64,000 nucleotides of DNA from Saccopteryx bilineata (Eukaryota; Chordata; Mammalia; Chiroptera; Emballonuridae): contig NC_089495.1 of assembly GCF_036850765.1 (NCBI RefSeq), forward strand, positions 210,287,254-210,351,253, written 5' to 3'. This document shows, one piece after another, positions 31,723 to 43,636 of the stretch. Made by a program: the position numbers and the translations under genes. Each line of letters opens with the position of its first letter. The first letter of the stretch is position 1. The notes beneath the pieces were generated by a model. The model was not told the origin of the DNA and searched no databases. It worked only from the letters and a program-made list of their open reading frames with translations.

Positions 31723-33525
31723 CCCCGCCCTGTGCGTCTCCGTGGAGATCGCCCTTCCTTGCGTCCAACCTCTTTCCTCAATAACTGTCATGGAACCTGG
31801 GCGGTGCCATGCTGGCTGGCGGGAAAACTTCCTCGTCCTGCTGCCCCCTGAGCCCTGGGCGAAGAGGGAACTGAGCAGGGGCCCCCTCCTTCCCCAAGAA
31901 GAAGTCTATGTTAGTTCAATCAGTGAAGAAGGAGGGTCCCCCCCACCAGTACCCACATTGCACATCCAGACCGTCCACCCACTCCCAGGCCCCCCGGGAT
32001 CTGGAGGGAGCGTTTGATGGACGTCCTTCCCTGGCCACTGACGGAGACTGTGTCACCGGAGACACTCACGTGTTGAACCGGGAGCCCCGCTGGGGCTCAG
32101 CGCGGGGCACAGGTGATCTTGCTTCCGCTGGTCACCTCGTGTGTCCGTGTCAGTGTAATCATGCACGCTGGGGACACCCCACAGCGTGAGACTCCCCCCT
32201 CTTCCTCTGGGTGAGGCAGAAGTGCCTGCCTCTGCACCCAGTGGGGTGACTTCCTCCCGTCTTGTTTCCTGATGTAGTGATTACACGGCAGTGGTTGACT
32301 TTGAGACCGGTTCCCTCGCCTTCTTGGTCCTGGTGTGTCTGCCGCCGACATCCAAGAGTTAAATTGCTCAATGACCTGAAATAAGGGAATGTAACACATC
32401 TCCAGGGCGTTCTCAGCAGTTTCTCACCCGCCCCCTTCCAGGAGAAAATAGTCACCCTCCCCCACGCCTCTTTGGAAAGGAGAACCGGCCGCCCACCTAG
32501 CGTCCTCTGTGGCCAGTGGGGCCCTGAAGTTCTCATGGGCTGCCCGTTCTGGCCTTGTTCTCCCGGCCTGTCCTGGACAGGACAGATGGGGTCCCACATC
32601 CCCAGGGACCCTGGCCGGCTGCCTGCCTCCGGTCCTTTCACGGACATGCACATCCAAGGACTGGACGGTCGGGGGCCGGGGGACATGCTGGTGGCCGGGC
32701 ACTTCCAACCCAGGGTCCTGGAGGTGGCCCAGGACACGTCGGTGGCTTCAGAGGACAACAGGGCAGATCCAGGCTCACCTCTACAATTTTAGGTATAGAT
32801 TCTGAAGTGTATCTAAGGTGACATTGCCAATTTCCCTGGTTGTGATATTCTCCTTAATTCTTTCCTAAGCAATACCAAGCTGGCCACTTTCTTCCCAAGG
32901 GTCTGGCCCCACCATGTCCACTAGAAACCTTCCCAGGAGGACAGACCCAGAACAGAGCGGAGCACCACTTCCTCTATAGATAGGACTTGCCAAGCCTAGT
33001 GGATACCTCTGATGCCACCCAGGTGATGGACACCAGGACCCTCACGCATCCCAGTGGTGTGAACCTGACACATTGGTCCATGAAGCCCAGCACCACCGCT
33101 GGACAGGGCCTGGGTGTCGACATCATCTTCACCAGTGAGGACCCTGGGGCTGAAGACCTGCCCTGGCCCTACCTGCCTCTGGGCGTGGGGGACCCTGGCT
33201 GGTGGGTGATGCATCCGAGGATGTACCCTGGGCCAGCAGCCTGCACCCCCTCCCTCTCCCTCTCCCAAGCAAGATATACAGCCAGGCTGAGTTCAGACAG
33301 GCGAGCCGGGGCAGTTTTAGGGCCTGGCAGCACCCTGAGTCCCTGGGACCTGCGGTGGAAGAGACAGCTTCTTCCTTGCCCACATGCCCACAGGTAACGG
33401 CACACCTGTGTGTGAGCACACGTGTGCACACGCACACACCATGGCACAAAGGCATTTCTACCCTCAGCGTATGGATTGCTGGCTTTGGGCTTTAGGGAGG
33501 GAGGAAAAAAGGAAGAAAAGGAAGA
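31723..33525. other. Intergenic DNA
   Basis: No gene or interspersed repeat was recognised. A CA/TG-rich stretch lies at about 33410-33440. Confidence 0.45.
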
Positions 33526-33628
33526 ATTGCTAGGCAACCAGCCAAGGGTTGCTATGGCATTTTGAGAGCAGCTGGACCAATCAGAGCCGAGTGCGGGCTG
33601 CTGTCAGTCAGCGCGGGAGGCGGGGCGT
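33526..33628. promoter_or_regulatory. Paired X-box / CCAAT / GC-box module
   Basis: Within about 100 bp there are two RFX-type X-boxes, ATTGCTAGGCAAC (33526-33538) and GTTGCTATGGCAT (33548-33560). A CCAATCAG NF-Y site (33577-33584) and an Sp1-type GGCGGGGCG (33619-33627) follow. The order X-box, then CCAAT, then GC box resembles a promoter. No gene start is known to me here; the miR-124-3 primary transcript could begin here, or the module could be a distal enhancer. Confidence 0.55.
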
Positions 33629-33659
33629 GAGGCTGCTGGGCGCAGACCACTGCGGATGG

Positions 33660-33730
33660 GGACAGCGGCACCTTATGAATATTCATCGGGCTGATTGAGG
33701 CAAAACCAATTAACCACTTGTAGGCTCGAT
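33660..33730. promoter_or_regulatory. Candidate conserved element next to the X-box module
   Basis: TTATGAATATTCATCGGGC and AAAACCAATTAACCACTTG form an AT-rich patch with an inverted ATGAATATTCAT palindrome (33673-33684), a POU-type dimer site. Confidence 0.4.
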
Positions 33731-34439
33731 TTCCCCCTCGGATCTATTCACCTGCTCAGGGGCAGGCACGCTGGTGGGTTTCCCACTGGACACGACCTGT
33801 CTGACCATTCCCTCCCTCCCTCCCTCGCTCCTCACTCCCACTGGGGACGAGACCGAGCAGTAACCGCTGCCTTAGCCAGCGGGGTCCATGTCACCCCAGT
33901 CACATCCCAGAGCAGGGACCAGACACGGCGAAAGGGACGCTGTGGGCGAGGGGCCACCCGAGGGTGAGGACTTCCACAGAAAGTTTGTAAACAGGAGCCG
34001 CTCCTCAGAGTGGCCTGCAGGCGACTGAGGGCTTCTCTGACCGGACTCCTCCAGCTTCCCGGCCCCTCTGGCCCAGGTCCGCCCCTTGGAAGCTGACCCA
34101 CACACTGTCATTTGTGCCCTCAGGGGCCACTCGGGAAGCCAGATACCCCCACTCCCCCGTGGTGTGTCATTGCATCCAAGTCTGGAGGTGGCCAGGTGGG
34201 CTGACCACTAGGAGGGAGAGGCGGGAGGGTCCAGGGGCCCGGGCTGAGTCGCCGACCACCTTGCAGCCCTTTGCATGTTCAGCGCTAGCTGTGTCTTTGG
34301 GATGAGTGCCTCCAGGCCCAACCTGATCCAGAGCCGTAATCTCCAGGGGGAGGGTCCTGACAGGTCTGTTGCCCCATTGCTGAGGCCCAGGGCACGGTGG
34401 ATACACAGTGAATAGTGTTCCTTCGAGCCTTGTCACCTG
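33731..34439. other. Intergenic DNA
   Basis: Nothing recognised. Confidence 0.4.
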
Positions 34440-34460
34440 AGCAGCACCTTGGACAGCTCC
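34440..34460 (+). promoter_or_regulatory. REST/RE1-like site
   Basis: The left half CAGCACC, spacer TT and right half GGACAGC with canonical spacing match about 18 of 21 consensus positions. The two leading T bases are AG, and the G after GGACAGC is T. It lies 8.5 kb upstream of miR-124-3. Confidence 0.55.
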
Positions 34461-37400
34461 CAGACAGCCCACCGGACCTGCCCGGAGCAGGGCAGAGGTG
34501 CTGGCTGGCCGGGCGGGGCGTCCCCAGGGATGGCTCGATGGGGTGGGGTAGGGGGATAGAAGGAAGAAGCAGCCCCCTCACACACACACATCCTATGCTC
34601 CTGAGGCTGCCAGATCTCTGGGGGCCCACACTCCAGGACCACCTTATTGGCCCATTTGGGGCACCTCCTTTGTCCCCACTCAGTCCTGGTGGACACCTAG
34701 ACTCTTACATAAGATGGGGCCCCTCAAAACAGGAGAAATGAGGTTCTGAACAAATAAAGCTTCCTAGGATTGTGTTTACTTCAAAAGCGTGCATTTTCAT
34801 AAAAAACATTGCTTTTACGAATGAAACGACTGCTGTACCCTCATCCTCCTCACATTTTCTCACAGGCCCTGGAAGCAGGAGCTGTTTCTGTCCCCCCACT
34901 TCTCACTTGAGGACCCCCAGGCTCAGGGCCACGCAGGAGTGCAGGGCATGAACTTGCCCACCCCTCTGATTTCCAGAACCCACTCTTGGGCCCCAAGGCC
35001 GGGCCCGGCCTGTGTTTATGCACCAGCGAAGATGACCACAGAGACTGTCTCCAGGGAGGAAACAGGGACGCTGACCCATGGTGGACACTGTGGCCCTCCA
35101 ATGGGCCCAACTGCAGTGGGGTGGGGAGCAAGGCCAGGCCCCTGCAGGGAGGACCCCAGAGGAGTGACCGGTAAGGAGAGCCCAGGGGAGAGGCGGGGGG
35201 GGGGGGGAGGGAGGGGATCCCCTCTCCACAGGTCGGTCTTGCTCATTTGGTGGCCGGAGCCTCCGCTTTCAAGAGCGATTTCCAAGAAATTATTTTTGCA
35301 GCCACAAGGACGCGGTCCAGGGTGTCATTCCCTCTGAGCCCTGGGGGTGATGTGAGCTGATTGTTTTCATTAGTGTTATTAATATTAACCTCAGCCCCTG
35401 TCAGTTTTCCGAGAGCCCCAGCCCCTCTCGTGTGCCTGCGGGTGGGTGACAGAGGGGATGTGGTGGAGGGGTGGGTGGGGTCCCCCAGGGCTTTGTCCAG
35501 GGTGGGTGGGGTCCCCCAGGGCTTTGTCCAGGGTGGGCAGCCCAGGGGACCCTGGGCAAACTCCGCTGATCCAGGCAGAGCACACAGCACAGAGCCCTCC
35601 CGGCTGCACTTCCCCTCCCTCCCACCTCTGACCTGTCCCCAGGGACAGAGGATCCTGTGAATTCCTCTGTAACCAGGGGTGCAGAGGGTGTGCGGCACCC
35701 TGGGCGGGGGTGTTCCTGGGCCTGGCCTGGGGAGGGATGGCTACTTCTTAGTCCATCACTTTTGGAAGGAGAGGACATGGTCACTCTGGGTTAGCCCCTG
35801 AAGAAGAGAGCACCCAGGAAACAGGAGGTGGGCCAGGGACCCTCCACCCTCTTCCAGGCAAAGCCATGGTGTCTGAATCACTGGTGGGCCTTCCTGCACC
35901 CTGAGCCCCGTGTGGCTGCCTGCTGCACTCACCCCCTGTCCAGCTGCTGATTCCAGACACAACGGGGGGTGGGCAGCGGGACATCCACCCCTCAACCTTG
36001 ACTGTCCACACCCTCCTCCCCCCACCCCCCACTTCCTGGATGGGACATGGGCTGGGGACCTGGCTCTCCTGATTGAGAGGTCACTTAGCTGTCATTGCTG
36101 TCACCTGCCCCCGAGGGCGGGCGGGACGGGCAGTGAGGCCAGTCGCTGAGCGTGTCCGTTCCCTGCAGTGTCCGGGTCCAGCCCTGAGCTTCTACAAGAG
36201 TCACCTTCAGAATCAGGGGTGGAGGGCTGTCCAGAGGGGATGCTCAGCTCCACTCACTGTCCCCCTGCAGGACACTGTCCCTTCCAGAGGCCCAGCCACG
36301 GCGTTCAGATGGGGCCTCGGAAGGACCAGAGGCACCACCAGGGGCTCGTCCTCACCCCGCGCACCCTCAGCCCCTCTAGAGCCCCCGGATCTGGCCTTCA
36401 CGGTGTCCCCTTTCCTCCCATCCGCTCTCAGCATCCGGCTCTCCTCTCCCTCCTGATCATGGGAGGGGACCCCAGGAGGCTTCTTGAGGCCCCAGAGCCT
36501 CTTGCTGTGGTCTGGGGTGGGAGCAGGGAAGCCTGCCATTAACTCCGTCCTTGGTGAAGCCAACAGGAATGCTGGAGGTGAATAGTGTTGGCTGCAGCCA
36601 TCAGTCAAGGAGGGGGCACCCTGCAAGGGGAACGTGAGGTAAATACCCAGCTCCCCTCCTCCCTCAGATCTGCTAGTGCCTCCCGGGACCAAAGCCACCC
36701 GGTGCCAGAGGCACGGCACCCGTGGATGCAGCACACAGGCAGCTGCCCAGAGCTCAGAGCAGAGAGGAAGAGAGGGAAAGAGGAAACCCTGGCAGTCATT
36801 CACATCTTAGTGAGAACTGGTGCCTGAGCCACTTTCCACAAGAAGTTATGGGGAGAGAGAAGGCTTGGAGAGACAGCGAAAAGCAGAAGTGTACAAAGTG
36901 ACCCCAGGGATGGCCAAGGGCGTGGTGATCACGACTGCGCGTCCAGGTGAAGACGTCCACTCTTTCTTCCACTCCTGCCCAGCAGATGCGTTCAACGCCA
37001 TGGCCCTGCCCCTGTCCTTAAGAGCAGACAGAAGTCTGAGAAGCTCTTGAGGTCCCTCTAAGGACCCCTCTCTTTTCCTTTTCCTGCTGGAGTCACCCAG
37101 AAGCAGATGGCGGAGACCCTGGAGGAAAGTGTGGGTTAGGAAGAGAAGGGACCCGAAGGTTCTCAGAGATGGAGGGAGGTTTAGGGGACAGAGACAGAGA
37201 TGGGGCCGGAGGCAGGAGGAGACGTGGAAAGAGAAAAGGGCTGGTGAGAGAGAGGAGGAGTGAGAGAAAGAGAGGGCGGTGCACAGAGGAGCCACCCCAA
37301 GCTGGACAAGCAGGAAGAAGGAGCCCAGAAGCAGAGATGGGCGGTGAGAGGGAAAACAGAACTTTTTCAGGACATCCGTCCAGGGTGCAGGTCCGGGCTG

Positions 37401-39319
37401 CCCCAGCCGGTGATGCCTGGGTGGGCACTCCCTGGTGTGAGGCCCAGAGCTCTGGGGCCTCTGAGGACTGAGGGACAAGAGGTGGCACTGAGGGTCCCTG
37501 GAGCAGGGGGCATCCCGTCTGTGTGACAGGGAGGAAGGAGCCTCGCTGGGGACACTGCCACAAGGTCACGTGGAAGTGGGGGCTGCTGACATCGCGAGCC
37601 GGGCGCCCTGCTGCCCGCTCTGTGGGGCTGGCCACCAGGAGGAAGCCGGCCCTCCTCACCTGCCTGGTGGGCCACCATGGGCTCTTGTCCCCTTGGCTTG
37701 TAAGCTGAGGACACAGGGACAACGCAGGACTCAGTTCCAGAAGAAAAGGGCCTCTAGCTGGGTGTCCTTACGCCCGGAGCCCTGTGTGCCTGGGTGGGCC
37801 ACCGCCCTGGGGCTCCGCGGGCCCTGGAGAGACCCAGGGAGACCAGATCCCACAGCTTGCTAGGGGCTTCCTGCAGGTCAGGCCTCCCTCCACCCCGTTC
37901 CCAGAAGTGATCTGCTGACCCCAAGACTTCTAGGTGTGGCTGGGGGGGGCCCAGCCTGAGTCCCCCTTCCCCACAACACAGTCCGGGGAACCAGGTTGGG
38001 CCTGGAGGCAATGGGGGCTGCTCCAAATCCAGAACCCACCCACCCCTGGTGGGGGGACAGGGGGTTCGCCCTGGGGCAGGACTGGGGGGTAGTGGGGGAG
38101 GGGCACTGGCCTTGGTTCTGCTCCTGCTGCAGGGGCGCCTGGAAGATGAGAGGCCAGCTCCGGCCCCTGGCCAGGGGTCCAGCCAGCCTGGGACCTTGTC
38201 CCAGCCTCCAGCCCAGCCCGCCAGCATCACTCACCTGGCCTCCGCAGTGGCCGGTCAGGGGCAACTAAGGCCCAGCAGCTCCGCCAGCCTCAGGCCCAGT
38301 GACGACTTCTGGGACCAGAATCGAGGCAGATACATCTCAGGGGGTGGGCTGCAGGGCCCCGGGTCTCAGACCCTCCTTGTGGGGCTGGGCTGGGGCCAGG
38401 GAGGAGGGGACCAAGGGGGCGGGTTGGCGGGAAAGGGCCCAGGCCTCATTTCCCTGCAGAGCCCCTGCCCCCCCTCCCACGAGCACCTCCCCCCCCGCCC
38501 CCCCACCCCATTGTGAGCCTGGCCGGGCCTCACAATCGCTGCCTTTGTGGTGGCCGCTCCCGCCCACTGCACTCAGGCGTGGCAGGGGGCCCGGCCCCCC
38601 CACCCGCTTCAGAGGGGAAGGGAGGAATTCCCTCCCCCATCAGGCCCTGGGGAGACGGCGGGTGGGCGGGGCACGCCCTGGGGAGACCTGGCCTCTGAAC
38701 CCCGGGCAGGTGGTGCTGTGTTGGCACGCACACCTGCCCCAGCCACACAGGGTGACGCAGCTGGGCAACGCGCCCCCCTCCCCAGAGCACTTGAGGTGGG
38801 AGAGACCCTGGAAGGAGCTAGAGGACCCGGTGGGGGGGGCGCTCCTCAATGTCAGCCAGCCTCTGAGAGCGTCGTCCCGCTGTGGGAGAGGTCCTCCAGC
38901 CCTGGAATGGGACAAGCACGTTTCCCTTGAGGAGATGTCTGTAGTCACTGGTGTCCGGAAGGAGGGATGGGACGACCTGCAACCCAGGTCTGTGGTGGGG
39001 GTGGGGGGGTGGGGGGCTCTGAGCTTCCTGAACCCCCCAGGCTGGAGCTTGGAAGCTGTGGGCCATTTTGAGACCACAGGGGACCCAGGACAGGGATTAG
39101 CCCTGAAGCCCTGTGCCCAGGACAGTGCTGTCCCCTCCTCCCGAAACCCTCAACCTACCCTTCCCATACACATCTGCACTGCGGGCTCCTGCCATTGGCC
39201 TCCAGCAAGACCCTGACCCGTTCCTCCCCCACCTGGGAAAGAAGGCTGGGTCAGGAGGCCAAGAGCCAGCTGTTCCCAGATGTGGTCACAGCCCCACCCC
39301 TTCCTGGAGGAATGACAAG
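34461..39319. other. GC-rich intergenic DNA
   Basis: A 32-33 bp duplication (GGGTGGGTGGGGTCCCCCAG type) lies at 35470-35535. A purine-rich GAGA tract occupies about 37160-37290, and CA runs occur near 34577-34590. No gene or interspersed element was recognised. Confidence 0.45.
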
Positions 39320-39806
39320 CCTGGAGCCCAGGAGGAGGCGGCGGGCGGTGTGGCTGGGAAGCCGGAGCAGAAAGGGGGCGGCTCTCCGCCCGTTCCTGTG
39401 TGTCTCTTTAATCCCACACTGTTCACAGGCTTTCGCAGTGGCGGTGGCGGAAGGGAGGGGAGGGAAGGGGCAGGGCAGGGGTCCCGGACGAGTCCCTCCC
39501 TCCCTCCCTCCGCGCTGCCCCCGCCCCGAGGAGCCACCTGACCCGTATCCAAGTTGCCGGCCTGCGCGAAGGGCCTTTGTGCACACGGAGGCGGCGGCCT
39601 GGAACCGGGAGCCCCGAGCTGCCAGCGCCCACGCGCCTTCCTTCTGAGCTGGAAGCCCCCTCTCGCCTCCTGAGAGCCGGCAAATAAATCAACCCACAAA
39701 CACAAAATCTCGGTGCGCTGGGAGGAAGCCGCCGCCCGGGCACCGGCGGAGAGGAGGCCGGGGGCCCCACAGAGCCGGCCGGAGCACCACCACGCACTGG
39801 GCTCTG
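39320..39806 (+). promoter_or_regulatory. CpG-rich block, possible upstream exon/promoter of the miR-124-3 host transcript
   Basis: The segment is CpG-richer than its surroundings. It contains a lower-GC island (GGCAAATAAATCAACCCAC) and ends at CTGCAGCA followed by GTAAGT, a perfect splice donor at 39807. Primary miR-124-3 in human is a longer spliced host RNA. Assignment of an exon here is a guess. Confidence 0.25.
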
Positions 39807-40521
39807 CAGCAGTAAGTTGAATTTTCTGATGCCTACGGAGGCTCCAGGGTCCCCAGGAAGGTCTCCGACAGGCTGGCACAGAGGGTGGGCAGGGCAGAGG
39901 TTGGAGGGGGCCCCTCGTTCCCATGCAGCACCCAGTGGTCAGCTCCACCCTCCAGGCTCAGGGCGGCTCTTTCTCCCCAGGGCATGGGGCCAGCGTTGGG
40001 GCTGCCGATGGCTGGGAATGGAAGGGGCGAGCCTCTGACCCCATCAGTGCCGGGACTCTGGGAGGTTAAAATGGTGAGAGGGAATGTCTGTGGGCTGTGC
40101 TGGGGATGTGCAAAAAGCTGGTGTGATCCGAGGGTAGGTGTGCCCCCCCACACACCCACACACATCTGCCCTGCTTGCAGAGAGGTCTGCCAGTGGTGAA
40201 GGGAGGCAGAGAGGGGGTGCTAGGCCAGAGGAGGACCCAGGTCTTGCAGCCACCCCCCCAAACTGGCCTGAGGTGGGACCGGGCTGCAAGAAAGGGCATC
40301 CGAAGAAAGATTTGGGGTCCAGAAACCTGAGACGCCCTCCCCTTAGAAGACAAACAAGCTCCAGGTGGCTGAAAACCAGAGCTGGCCTGACCTTATCCAG
40401 GCAGGGGGGTGGGAGCACCTGCCCTCAGGCCCCACCTGGACCCCAACCCTTCATGGGAGAGCACTGGGCACAAAGTCCAGAGGGGGGCTGGAGAAGGTGA
40501 GACTGGGGTTCAGGGCTGGGT

Positions 40522-40542
40522 TTCAACACCATGGACAGCGAA
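40522..40542 (+). promoter_or_regulatory. REST/NRSF RE1 site upstream of miR-124-3
   Basis: The left half TTCAACACC and right half GGACAGCGAA are joined by AT. This is 18 of 21 against the consensus, with G5 changed to A and the last two C changed to A. It lies 2.4 kb upstream of the hairpin. REST silencing of miR-124 genes outside neurons is well established. Confidence 0.7.
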
Positions 40543-40720
40543 CCCCACTGCGAGGGGACCGGTTGAGGGGCCCTGGTCCACCTGCGGCCGTGACTGCAGG
40601 CAGAGGGCGATCCAGTCCGCTGACGCTGGACCCGGGCTGCCCAGCCTCCCCTGCCCTCTACCCCCGCCAGCGCCAGCGTCCGGCCTGCTGAAGCTCTGGC
40701 TGCCAGCACTGCTGACTGGG

Positions 40721-40800
40721 GCAGCTTCCCCGGCACCGGGCTGTGGGCAGCTTCCCCGGCACTGGGCTGTGGGCAGCTTCCCCGGCACCGGGCTGTGGGC
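40721..40800. repeat. Minisatellite, unit 26 bp, 3 copies
   Basis: GCAGCTTCCCCGGCACCGGG starts at 40721, 40747 and 40773, with one C/T difference in the middle unit. Confidence 0.9.
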
Positions 40801-41748
40801 AGGCAAAGGTTTCACTTCCATGTGGAGGAGTGGAGGGTCTGAGAATCCCATGTGAGAAAGAAGGGCCAGGCTTTTCACCTGCAAAGGAACACAGGCTGGT
40901 TGGGGTCGGACAGGAGTCTGACGAAAGAGGGGAAGGAGGGTTGCCCTGGTGGGTTGAAGACCAGCGGGTTTGAGGGCAGAGTCCCGGCTTCCTTCCCAGG
41001 TGGCTCTCTTCAGGGTCCCCAGGGCTGGAGAACGGAAAAGGAAGGAAGCATGCTGGGGGCGGGTGCCCACCGGAGGTGGGAGGGTCAGCGGGCTCCACTC
41101 TGAGGGCAGATGGTGCAGGGACTGGTGGCCGGAGGGAAGGAGGGGGGCAGAGGCCTGCTGGCCAGGCCCGGGCCTGCGGCTTGCTCCGTCTGCACCGGAA
41201 CAAAGGCGAGACGTGAAGTGGGGTGGCTGAGGGAAGCTGCTGCTCCTCGGCCCTAGAAGGACGGATCTGGGTCAGTTCTTGGAAGGACTCCCAGGAGAGG
41301 GCACACTGGCTGGGCAGTCGGGCCACGAGGTGTGGCCTGTGCTTCGGTGGTACCTGGGGGCAAGAAGTCCCCATCCCAGCCAGGACACAAAGGGACCAGG
41401 GAGCAGTCTGGGATGGGGTCACTATCTTCCCCTTCCGTGTAAGGGCCTACGGCCCAGGAGGCCTGTGGCCAGAGGGCCAGAGCGCACCGTGTTCTCTGCA
41501 GGCCCCTTTCTCCTAGCCTGGGGGTGGGGGGTGGGGGGCATGACTGTGTGTGAGATCAGCAGAGGACAGAATGCGAGAGACCAAACCTGCGGGGCCGGCC
41601 TGAGCGCTGAGGAGTGTCCACAGGCTAGGCAGGGTGCAGGTCACAGGCCCCGCGTGTCTGGTGGGTGTGATAGGCTTCCAGAGGGCCTGTAGCAGGTGGG
41701 CCGCAGGATCGGCGCTCGGGGGCTGCTGGTGGGAGTCAGGGGGCGTTC

Positions 41749-41779
<31 letters not shown>

Positions 41780-42023
41780 AGTGTGTGTGTGTGTGTCAGA
41801 ACCGTTTCTGTGGCCATATGTGTGGCCGCGGGGCGCCCGGCACAACGGAGGGCGCTCGAGGGCGGCGTTCGTGTGAGCGGAGGAGCGCGCGGGGCGGAAC
41901 GCGGCGGCGAGGTGGCGCGGGAGGCATCGGACGCGCAGTGCGTGTGTGAGCGTGTGCGCGGCGCGCGTGCCCCGCAGTTCTCAAGGACACCTCGGGGAGG
42001 CGGCGGCGGAGCCGGTGTCCGGG

Positions 42024-42031
42024 TGACGTCA
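42024..42031. promoter_or_regulatory. Full CRE palindrome
   Basis: TGACGTCA in GGTGACGTCACCGC, about 0.9 kb upstream of the hairpin and inside the CpG island. CREB/ATF family binding is expected. Confidence 0.5.
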
Positions 42032-42942
42032 CCGCGCGCCCCAGTGATAATCGCCCGGTGCCCGAGCCGAGCGCGGATACGCGCGAAGGCAGCTGCGGCA
42101 GCGGCGGGCGCGGGGACAGTCGTGCCCGGGCCGGGCCGGGCGAACAGGAGCGGGGCGCCCGCAGCGCTGACTCCGCGGATGCTAGGCTCCCAGCCGGCCC
42201 GCGGCGCTCGGGGACTTGCCCGGCTCCGTGTGCAGCGTCCCCCCCCGCGCCCTCCTCCACCCGGGGCAGCGGCGTGCGGGGCCCACGGGCGCCGAGCAGG
42301 AGGCGGGAACGGGCGGCGCTGGGAGCGGAGGCGGCGGCGGCCGAAGAACCGCCCGCGACGGGTAACTGCGCTCGGGGCCGGGCCGGGGCGAGCCGGCGAG
42401 CGGTTTCTCCGGGTCTCCTCGTCTTTCCACCAACAGCCCGAGCGCCTTCTTGCCAGGCCCCGGTGCACGGGGCGGGCGAGCTCGCGGCGTTGTGAAAAAG
42501 AGACTGGTTTTCATCTCTGAGCATCGAAATTCTTTCTTTTAACCGCATTGGCTGCGCGCTCGTGGGCCGGGCCGGAGAGGGGGCCCCACGGGGGAGCGGG
42601 CTCCGCACCTCTCGGCGGCCCGCGGGAGACGGCCGGGCGCGCACACGCTCGCGCACCCCACCCCCGCCCCGGCCCCGGCCCCGGCGCCTCCTCGCCGCGC
42701 GCTCGCAGGGCGCCAGGCTCCCGGGACACCTCGAGGAGCAGGGAGAGAAGAGTGGGCGCCTCTCCTCGGAGTTGGGGGCGGATCCGGGCTGGAGTCCGAG
42801 CAGCCCCGTCGGCGTGGCGCAGCGCCCCAGCCCCGCCCGCACCGCGGCGAAGACGCCGGAGCGTTGGCGCCCTTGGCGCGAGGACCCCACGCGAGCCGGA
42901 GCCGCAGCCCCGACCCCGGCCGCTCGCCGCCCGCCGCAGCCC

Positions 42943-43029
42943 TGAGGGCCCCTCTGCGTGTTCACAGCGGACCTTGATTTAATGTCTATACAATTAAGGC
43001 ACGCGGTGAATGCCAAGAGAGGCGCCTCC
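42943..43029 (+). ncRNA. MIR124-3: pre-miR-124-3 hairpin
   Basis: The 87-nt precursor contains miR-124-5p (42957-42978, starting CGTGTTCACAGCGGACC) and miR-124-3p (42995-43014, TAAGGCACGCGGTGAATGCC), separated by the loop TTAATGTCTATACAAT. The seed AAGGCAC is intact. The flanking arms TGAGGGCCCCTCTG and AAGAGAGGCGCCTCC match the paralogue-specific flanks of human mir-124-3 as I remember it, which separates it from mir-124-1 and -2. miR-124 is the dominant neuronal microRNA. It represses PTBP1 and SCP1/CTDSP1 among others and acts in a double-negative loop with REST. The primary transcript presumably starts in or upstream of the CpG island. Confidence 0.99.
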
Positions 43030-43511
43030 GCCGCTCCTTTCTCATGGAAATGGCCCGCGAGCCCGGCCAGCGCGGCGCCCCTCCCGCGGGAGGAAGGCGA
43101 GCCGGCCCCCGGCGGCCCCTCACGCCGCGGACAAATCCGGCGAACAATGCGCCCGCCCAGAGGGCGGCCCAGCTGCCGGGCCAGGGACCTGGTCGCGGGA
43201 CACAAAGGCGTCGCAGGCGGGTGGGGGCGGCCGAGGGGGAAGCCTGCGGCCGGGATGAGGCTGCGGCCACCCGGCCTCGGCCCTCGGCCACGTGCGTCCG
43301 CAGCACGGAGCGCTAGAGAGACTGCGGCGGGCGCTGTGGACCGAGAGGGCCTCCGAGGAAGCGCGGGGGCCGGGAGACAAAGGGAGGGTCTGCGGGGAGC
43401 GGTGGCGTTGGGGGCGGGAGCCGCGGGGGGCGGGGGGCGCCGTGCGCGGGGACCTGGGGCGGCCGCGCGGCTGGGGTTCCGGAGGTCCCACCGCCTCTGC
43501 TGCGGGGCGAG

Positions 43512-43531
43512 GAGCTGTCCGCGGTGCTGGC
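43512..43531 (-). promoter_or_regulatory. REST/NRSF RE1 site downstream of miR-124-3
   Basis: On the plus strand GAGCTGTCCGCGGTGCTGGC matches the reverse-complement RE1 at 17 of 20 positions. Both cores (GCTGTCC and GGTGCTG) and the two-base spacer are canonical. It lies about 480 bp beyond the hairpin. Confidence 0.65.
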
Positions 43532-43622
43532 GGTGGGACGGCCCCGCGCGACAGGAGCGCCACGGGCGCGGGGCCAATTGTGCCCCGAGGGCCACTTGCC
43601 CCAACCGCGGGCGCTCTGGGCA

Positions 43623-43636
43623 GTTGCCATGACAAC
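43623..43636. promoter_or_regulatory. RFX X-box motif
   Basis: GTTGCCATGACAAC differs from the palindromic consensus GTTGCCATGGCAAC at one base. Confidence 0.5.

Larger units (their letters stand above)
39807..41689. other. Intergenic DNA upstream of the miR-124-3 CpG island
   Basis: Apart from an RE1 site and a 26-bp minisatellite (listed separately), no element was recognised. Confidence 0.45.

Noticed and set aside
30109..31791. 560-codon minus-strand and 535-codon plus-strand open frames with 17-residue repeats
   Set aside because: They are translations of the 51-bp minisatellite in different frames. Simultaneous openness on both strands and lack of any domain argue against coding.
33090..33115. 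Possible RE1 with CAGCACC and GGACAGGGCC halves
   Set aside because: The halves are separated by six bases, not two; this is not canonical spacing and the left flank is poor.
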